Assembly: GCA_029785825.1 (NCBI GenBank)
Contig: JAFLYY010000001.1
Span: 558,001 to 622,000, forward strand
DNA: 64,000 nucleotides
Origin: Nitrososphaerota archaeon
GTDB lineage: Archaea > Thermoproteota > Nitrososphaeria > Nitrososphaerales > Gagatemarchaeaceae
Direction of reading: 5' to 3'
A model generated the notes under the pieces. That model saw only the letters and a program-made list of their open reading frames with translations. It was not told the origin of the DNA and searched no databases. This document shows, one piece after another, positions 59,885 to 64,000 of this stretch. Within the stretch, counting starts at the first letter, position 1; the number at the start of each line of letters is the position of its first letter. Position numbers and translations under genes: made by a program.

Positions 59885-60042
59885 GCTGCTTCAGCGGCAT
59901 AGCGTCAGTAAAGCGCCCTCTCCTTCTAATGCCTTCAGGACATCTGGACCTTCCCGTAACTCTGTTAAGTCATCGAGGGCACGGCCACGGCTGCGCGTCG
60001 CCTCTTAAACCCACCATGAGGCCCTGAACGAACGGCCCCGTT

Positions 60043-60438
60043 CTAGCAGATTACGCTGAGCCCCACGGACTCGTCGAACCTTCGGACGGCCCTGTTGCTC
60101 GTGGGAGTGATGACGAACTCAAGCAGGGGGGAGACGGTCGCCGACACGACATGGCCGCCTAGCACCGACATGTCCCTCCTACCAAAGGTCCCGTGCAAGT
60201 GCAAGAACGGCGCGCCGTCCTTTACCGTGATGTCCCCCAGGAGGCTGGTGACCTCGAGCTCCTCTCGGAAGTCGTGCTCTTCGTACTTTCTGGTCTCCTG
60301 GTTGAAGTATGCCAGCTTCACCTCCTTGACTCCCCCGATGCCGCTGACGAGCGCCGTCTTGATTCCCTCGCGCGCCGCGACCGATGCTATGTCTTCGGGG
60401 ATTCTGGAACCCGCCCTGACGCTGTAAATCTTAGCCAA
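60043..60438 (-). CDS. PPC/DUF296-domain protein
   Basis: 131 residues from TTG 60438, 28 bases below the TATA-like CCTTTTATC (60461-60469). The PPC core is intact: RIPEDIASVAAREGIKTALV, SGIGGVKEVKLAYFN, and HLHGTFGRRDMSVLGGHVVS (the GRxxxxxGGH loop). PPC proteins form trimers; in plants they carry AT-hooks for DNA binding, while prokaryotic ones stand alone and have an unknown role, sometimes linked to DNA binding or small-ligand sensing. The frame continues upstream to 60477, but that part precedes the likely transcription start. Confidence 0.78.
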   Translation of the reverse strand: MAKIYSVRAGSRIPEDIASVAAREGIKTALVSGIGGVKEVKLAYFNQETRKYEEHDFREELEVTSLLGDITVKDGAPFLHLHGTFGRRDMSVLGGHVVSATVSPLLEFVITPTSNRAVRRFDESVGLSVIC

Positions 60439-60571
60439 CGGGACCCCGTCTCCGGGCGTCGATAAAAGGGGAGACACTTTCGCACGACACTCCCTGGAGC
60501 CGGAATCGGCTGGGGCAACCCTTTCATACCTAGGTCCATGCTAATCCCTTTCACGGGAGCAATCGCGGAAA

Positions 60572-61570
60572 TTGGAGGAAAAACCGACGGGCAGTGGGCC
60601 CGCGAAATGGGCTGTCTCAGTGGAAGGGCTCACTCGGGAGTATGTCACCCGCAACTTCTTTGGCGGGGTCTCCAAGACGACCTGGGCGCTTTCCGGCGTT
60701 GACTTCCAGGTCGCCCCCGGCGAGCTGTTCGGGCTCATAGGACCCAACGGCGCCGGCAAGACGACGACGATCAAGATACTCACCACCCTGCTCACCCCGA
60801 CCGGTGGGGAGGCGAAGGTCCTCGGGTTCGACGTGAAGAAGGACCTGTACGAGATCAGGCGCAGGATCGGTATCGTCTTCGGAGGCGAGAGGGGGCTGTA
60901 CAACAGGGTGTCCGCCATCGACAACCTGCGGTACTTCTCGGACCTCTACGGGGTGGACCCGTCGGTGGCCAGGAGGCGCATCCCTGAGCTCCTAGGCGTC
61001 GTCGGGCTGGCAGACAGGGCTGGCGAGAGGGTGGAGAAGTACTCGAGGGGGATGAAGCAGCGGCTCCACATCGCGAAGGCGCTGGTGCACGACCCCGAGC
61101 TCATCTTCCTCGACGAGCCCACCATAGGGCTCGACCCGGCGGGGGCGCGGGACATCCGCAACATGGTCATGGAGCTGAAGAGGCAGGGGAAGACTATCCT
61201 GCTCACGACCCACTACATGTTCGAGGCCGAAGAGCTCTGCCAGCGGATAGCCGTGATATCGAAGGGGAAGATAGTGGCGCTTGACACCCCATCGGAGCTC
61301 AAGAATCTGGTGAGGGACGTGTCTGTGATAGAGCTGAGGACGTACGGGGCGACGAGCGAATACGTCGAAGCCCTGAAGATGCTCCCCGATGTCGGACGAG
61401 TGACCGCCGACCTGGACTCCGAGGTCCAGGACATCCGCATCCAGACCCCGCTCGGCGCAGACCTCCTGTCCAAGGTCGTGGCAGCCCTCCCGCCGGGGGC
61501 GAAGATGATCGACCGGACCATCAAGGAGCCGACGCTGGAGGACGCATACCTGAGGCTGGTGGAAGAGTAG
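60572..61570 (+). CDS. ABC-2 transporter ATP-binding protein
   Basis: 332 residues. Walker A GPNGAGKTTTIKIL, signature YSRGMKQRLHIAKAL, Walker B LIFLDEPTIGLDPAG and the switch His in TTHYMFEAEELCQ. The C-terminal about 100 residues form the extra domain of DrrA/CcmA-type exporters. TTG start (60572). It is followed directly by two ABC-2 permeases, so the complex is likely an exporter; substrate unknown. Confidence 0.88.
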   Translation: MEEKPTGSGPAKWAVSVEGLTREYVTRNFFGGVSKTTWALSGVDFQVAPGELFGLIGPNGAGKTTTIKILTTLLTPTGGEAKVLGFDVKKDLYEIRRRIGIVFGGERGLYNRVSAIDNLRYFSDLYGVDPSVARRRIPELLGVVGLADRAGERVEKYSRGMKQRLHIAKALVHDPELIFLDEPTIGLDPAGARDIRNMVMELKRQGKTILLTTHYMFEAEELCQRIAVISKGKIVALDTPSELKNLVRDVSVIELRTYGATSEYVEALKMLPDVGRVTADLDSEVQDIRIQTPLGADLLSKVVAALPPGAKMIDRTIKEPTLEDAYLRLVEE

Positions 61571-62413
61571 TTGGCCACCATGGATGAAGTCACCCCCGGG
61601 AAGATGACCGAGGGGTACTTGGCGAAGAGGGTCCAGGTGCTGAAGGCCTCGGCGTTCCTGACCAGCAAGCTCTTCTTCGCCGACCCCCAATGGCTGATCC
61701 CTAACATAATCGCGCCATTCATCTTCACCCTCGTGGCGTTCTTCCTCTTCGAGGGACAGACCTCGGGTCCCAACTTCCTCCTCTACCTCGTCCTGGGGTC
61801 GGGGCTGATGGGTATGTGGGGGACGACCATCTATGCGTCAGCCAACTCGATAGGATTCGACAGGTGGAACGGGACCATGGAGTCGACCCTCGCGGCTCCC
61901 GTGCCGCTCTCCTGGATAGCCCTCGGCCGGGTCCTCTTCAACACCCTCCAGGGGGTGCTGACGGCCGTCTTCATCCTGGTGATAGGGCTCGCCTGGTTCA
62001 GGACGGGCCTTTCGCTCCTCAACCCCCCTGCCTTCCTCCTGGCGTCGGTCGCGACCTTCCTCTCCCTGTCATTCTTCGGCCTCCTCATGACGACCGTGCT
62101 CCTCCTCTCCAGGAAGGGGGGGTTCATCACCAACTCCATGGAGATCCCCGTCTACATCGCCACGGGGACCATGTTCCCCGTGATATTGCTCCCTATTGTT
62201 TACCTGCCGTTCTCCTTCCTGCTGGCCCCCACCTGGGGGATCGACGCCATCAGGCTTGCCGCCCTCCCCGGCTACGTCGGGCTGCCGACCACCTACTGGG
62301 AGGACATCGCGATCATGACCGTGGAGACGGTCGCCTACATGGCCCTGGCCTTCTTCCTCTTCAAGAGGGTGGAGGCCTACGCCAAGAGGATCGGGACCCT
62401 TGAAGAGTACTGA
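61571..62413 (+). CDS. ABC-2 type permease, first subunit
   Basis: 280 residues with about six membrane helices (LIPNIIAPFIFTLVAFFLF, FLLYLVLGSGLMGMWGTTIY, ALGRVLFNTLQGVLTAVFIL). The pattern YASANSIGFDRWNGTMESTL matches the ABC-2 permease consensus around helix 2-3. Starts with TTG immediately after the ATPase stop (ATG 61580 alternative) and overlaps the second permease by 14 bases. Confidence 0.85.
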   Translation: MATMDEVTPGKMTEGYLAKRVQVLKASAFLTSKLFFADPQWLIPNIIAPFIFTLVAFFLFEGQTSGPNFLLYLVLGSGLMGMWGTTIYASANSIGFDRWNGTMESTLAAPVPLSWIALGRVLFNTLQGVLTAVFILVIGLAWFRTGLSLLNPPAFLLASVATFLSLSFFGLLMTTVLLLSRKGGFITNSMEIPVYIATGTMFPVILLPIVYLPFSFLLAPTWGIDAIRLAALPGYVGLPTTYWEDIAIMTVETVAYMALAFFLFKRVEAYAKRIGTLEEY

Positions 62414-63245
62414 GAGAGGCGCGGCAGGGACCCTCAGCGCGGGGTCGAGGCTCCAGATGGCGTACAGGGTGTTCAGGGGCGCGTTCTTCTTCGGCAGGAA
62501 GGGGCTGATCATCTGGGACAGCTGGGAGATGTGGGTCATGCAGATATTCATCACCCCGATCGCCCAGATGGGGTTCTTCGCGTTCCTCTCGATCTATCTG
62601 AAGTACCCGCTGTCGGAGACGCAATTCATCGTCATAGGGAACGCGCTTCAGGCGATGTCTTTCTCTGCGGTCTTCGCCGTGGCTAACATCACGTCGCAGG
62701 ACAAGTGGCAGGGGACCCTTCCAAGCACCATGGTGACCCCCGCTAACAGGGTCGCCCTGTTCATAGGGAGGGCGTGGTTCCAAGTGCTCCTCTCCGCGCT
62801 CATCGCGGCCGCGGGGCTCCTCTACGCGGCGACCATATTCGGGGTCAGCTTCGCCAACGCCGACTACCTTGGGATCGCGGCCGTCGTGATGCTCACCGCC
62901 ATCGCCATGACCACCTTCGGGCTCCTCATCAGCGCCGTTGGTCTCTACATGAGGACGGCGCTGATCGTGGCCAACATCTTCCTGTTCATCACCCTCCTGC
63001 TCAGCGGGGTCAACTTCCCCGTGTCGGTCCTTCCCGGCTGGCTCCAGCCCGTGGCCTGGGCCATCCCTCTGACCTATGGGACCGAGGCCGTGAGGGAGGC
63101 AATCGCAGGGACGTCCCTGCAGGGGCTGCTCCCGTTGCTCGGCTGGGAGGCGCTGGACGCCATTCTCGTGATGGTCGCCGGGTACGCGGTCTTCTCGGGG
63201 TTCGAGTCGCTCGCCCGCAGGACCGGAAGGTTCGAGGAATACTAG
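62400..63245 (+). CDS. ABC-2 type permease, second subunit
   Basis: 281 residues, homologous in layout to the first permease: MQIFITPIAQMGFFAFLSIY, ITSQDKWQGTLPSTMVTPAN (the equivalent of the RWNGTMES loop), FIGRAWFQVLLSALIAAAGL and VNFPVSVLPGWLQPVAWAIP. The two permeases probably form a heterodimer with the ATPase. The TTG at 62400 lies in the last codons of the first permease. Confidence 0.85.
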   Translation: MKSTERGAAGTLSAGSRLQMAYRVFRGAFFFGRKGLIIWDSWEMWVMQIFITPIAQMGFFAFLSIYLKYPLSETQFIVIGNALQAMSFSAVFAVANITSQDKWQGTLPSTMVTPANRVALFIGRAWFQVLLSALIAAAGLLYAATIFGVSFANADYLGIAAVVMLTAIAMTTFGLLISAVGLYMRTALIVANIFLFITLLLSGVNFPVSVLPGWLQPVAWAIPLTYGTEAVREAIAGTSLQGLLPLLGWEALDAILVMVAGYAVFSGFESLARRTGRFEEY

Positions 63246-63254
63246 GCCCTGCCG

Positions 63255-63827
63255 ATGAAGCTCCACCTCGAGAAGCCGGGGATCAGGGCCCTGGGGGTGG
63301 CAGAAAGCTTCAGGCAGGGAGAGAAGAGGTCCGTCCTAGCCGGGGTGGTGATGAGGAGCGACTTCGTGATCGACGGGGTCTCCCTCGGACGGACCGAGGT
63401 CGGCGGCGACGACGCCACGAAGTCCATCGCCTCCCTCTTCAGGAAGCTCGCCAGGAACGACGTCAACGTGATCCTGGTGTCGGGTGCCGTCCTGAGCCTC
63501 TACAACATCGTAGATGTCGACCTCCTCTCGGCCAAGACGCGTCTCCCGGTCGTCTGCCTCACTTACAGGGAGACCTCTGGGATAGAAGGGTCGATCAGGC
63601 GCCACTTCCCTCACGGGGCCGAGGAGAAGCTGGCCGCATACCGGAAGCTGGGGAGGAGGACCGGGGTGGTGCTGCGCACGGGCCACAGGGTGTACGTCAG
63701 GGCCGCGGGGGTGGGTGCCGCGGAAGCGAAGGGCGTCCTCGATTCCTTCACTCTTCAGGGTTCTGTCCCGGAGCCTGTCCGCGTGGCCAAGCTCCTGGCG
63801 CGTGGCGCCCTCGCCTGGCGACCTTGA
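63255..63827 (+). CDS. DUF99-family protein (endonuclease-V-like fold)
   Basis: 190 residues. The family pattern is visible: IRALGVAESFRQGEKRSVLA at the start, GRTEVGGDDATKSIASLFRK, VNVILVSGAVLSLYNIVDVD, LPVVCLTYRE and EPVRVAKLLARGALAW at the end. DUF99 proteins are widespread in archaea and related to endonuclease V by fold; the biological role is unknown. Nine-base gap after the ABC-2 permease, so possibly same transcript. Confidence 0.82.
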   Translation: MKLHLEKPGIRALGVAESFRQGEKRSVLAGVVMRSDFVIDGVSLGRTEVGGDDATKSIASLFRKLARNDVNVILVSGAVLSLYNIVDVDLLSAKTRLPVVCLTYRETSGIEGSIRRHFPHGAEEKLAAYRKLGRRTGVVLRTGHRVYVRAAGVGAAEAKGVLDSFTLQGSVPEPVRVAKLLARGALAWRP

Positions 63828-63904
63828 ACCCGGGTTGAAGACCCGCCGTGGGGTCGAAACCGCCTATCGGAGTCTTCGTCGTCTATGCGGCGTTATAGTG
63901 GCGT

Positions 63905-64000
63905 CTAAGCCGAAGCGCCAGAAGCCGAGCCGGTGCCGGCGAGCACCACGACCTCGCCCTGCATCCATGGGTGGTACGAGCAGTAGTAGAAGTACGTCCC
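63905..64000 (-). CDS. Blue-copper (cupredoxin) protein, 3' end
   Basis: Only the last 31 codons lie in the window. They encode GTYFYYCSYHPWMQGEVVV, where Cys, His and Met have the spacing of a type-1 copper site (C-x2-H-x2-M), followed by a short Gly/Ser/Ala tail and TAG. Such proteins are electron carriers or surface-anchored redox proteins and are numerous in Thaumarchaeota. The rest of the gene lies beyond the right edge. Confidence 0.85.
   Translation of the reverse strand, partial: GTYFYYCSYHPWMQGEVVVLAGTGSASGASA

Noticed and set aside
1-64000. tRNA, rRNA and CRISPR arrays
   Set aside because: I looked through the intergenic gaps for T-arm signatures, rRNA blocks and regularly spaced repeats and found none. 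A covariance-model scan would be decisive and could not be run.

Overview
The window is 64 kb of GC-rich, gene-dense archaeal chromosome. Archaeal identity rests on a RpoB-RpoA-L30e-NusA-S12-S7 run, aEF1A, TATA-binding protein, an archaeal-type signal peptidase, an A24 prepilin/preflagellin peptidase, an ATP-dependent DNA ligase and a DUF99 protein. Many genes also start on ATG, GTG or TTG about 25-30 bases downstream of a TATA-like box, as leaderless archaeal genes do. RNA polymerase subunit A is one unsplit 1262-residue chain and aEF1A carries GHVDNGKS; both fit Thaumarchaeota (Nitrososphaeria) or a close TACK lineage. No ammonia-oxidation gene is present. The right edge cuts into a blue-copper protein.

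Layout. 1-7642: transcription/translation operon. 7626-11422: a purine block on the minus strand (guaB-guaA, then a frameshifted adenosine-deaminase-like remnant) followed by an alpha/beta hydrolase. 11464-15146: a second hydrolase, a toroid-fold protein, two tiny membrane proteins and an M20 peptidase. 15325-18063: aEF1A, followed convergently by a HTH-HTH-LAGLIDADG protein. 18178-20751: small zinc-ribbon and membrane proteins, a hotdog thioesterase and a MetF-like protein.

20765-38321 is a surface-polysaccharide region: APS kinase, a phosphodiesterase-family enzyme, glycosyltransferases, GDP-mannose dehydratase plus a perosamine-synthase-like aminotransferase, a flippase, two PAPS sulfotransferases sharing a 120-bp identical block, a FkbM methyltransferase, an AsnB-type amidotransferase, a UDP-sugar dehydrogenase and an inositol-monophosphatase-family phosphatase that could recycle PAP. 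Together they suggest a sulfated, amino-sugar- and uronate-containing glycan.

38318-47500 is mostly housekeeping: a nucleotide kinase, A24 peptidase, DNA ligase, RimI, an M50-like membrane protein with an altered zinc motif, a LarA-like protein, PyrE, TBP with tandem TATA boxes, signal peptidase and an Mrr-like nuclease.

47529-59884 holds two bPH-like paralogues, an oligopeptide ABC importer (OppBCDF, a wHTH regulator and OppA), an ABM-family protein, LysA, a cytoplasmic YkfC-like NlpC/P60 peptidase, a DUF1028 protein and a DapB-like dehydrogenase. I read this as a possible route for importing and degrading bacterial peptidoglycan peptides. The window ends with a PPC-domain protein, an ABC-2 exporter (ATPase plus two permeases), DUF99 and the cupredoxin fragment. 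No tRNA, rRNA, CRISPR array or insertion sequence was recognised.
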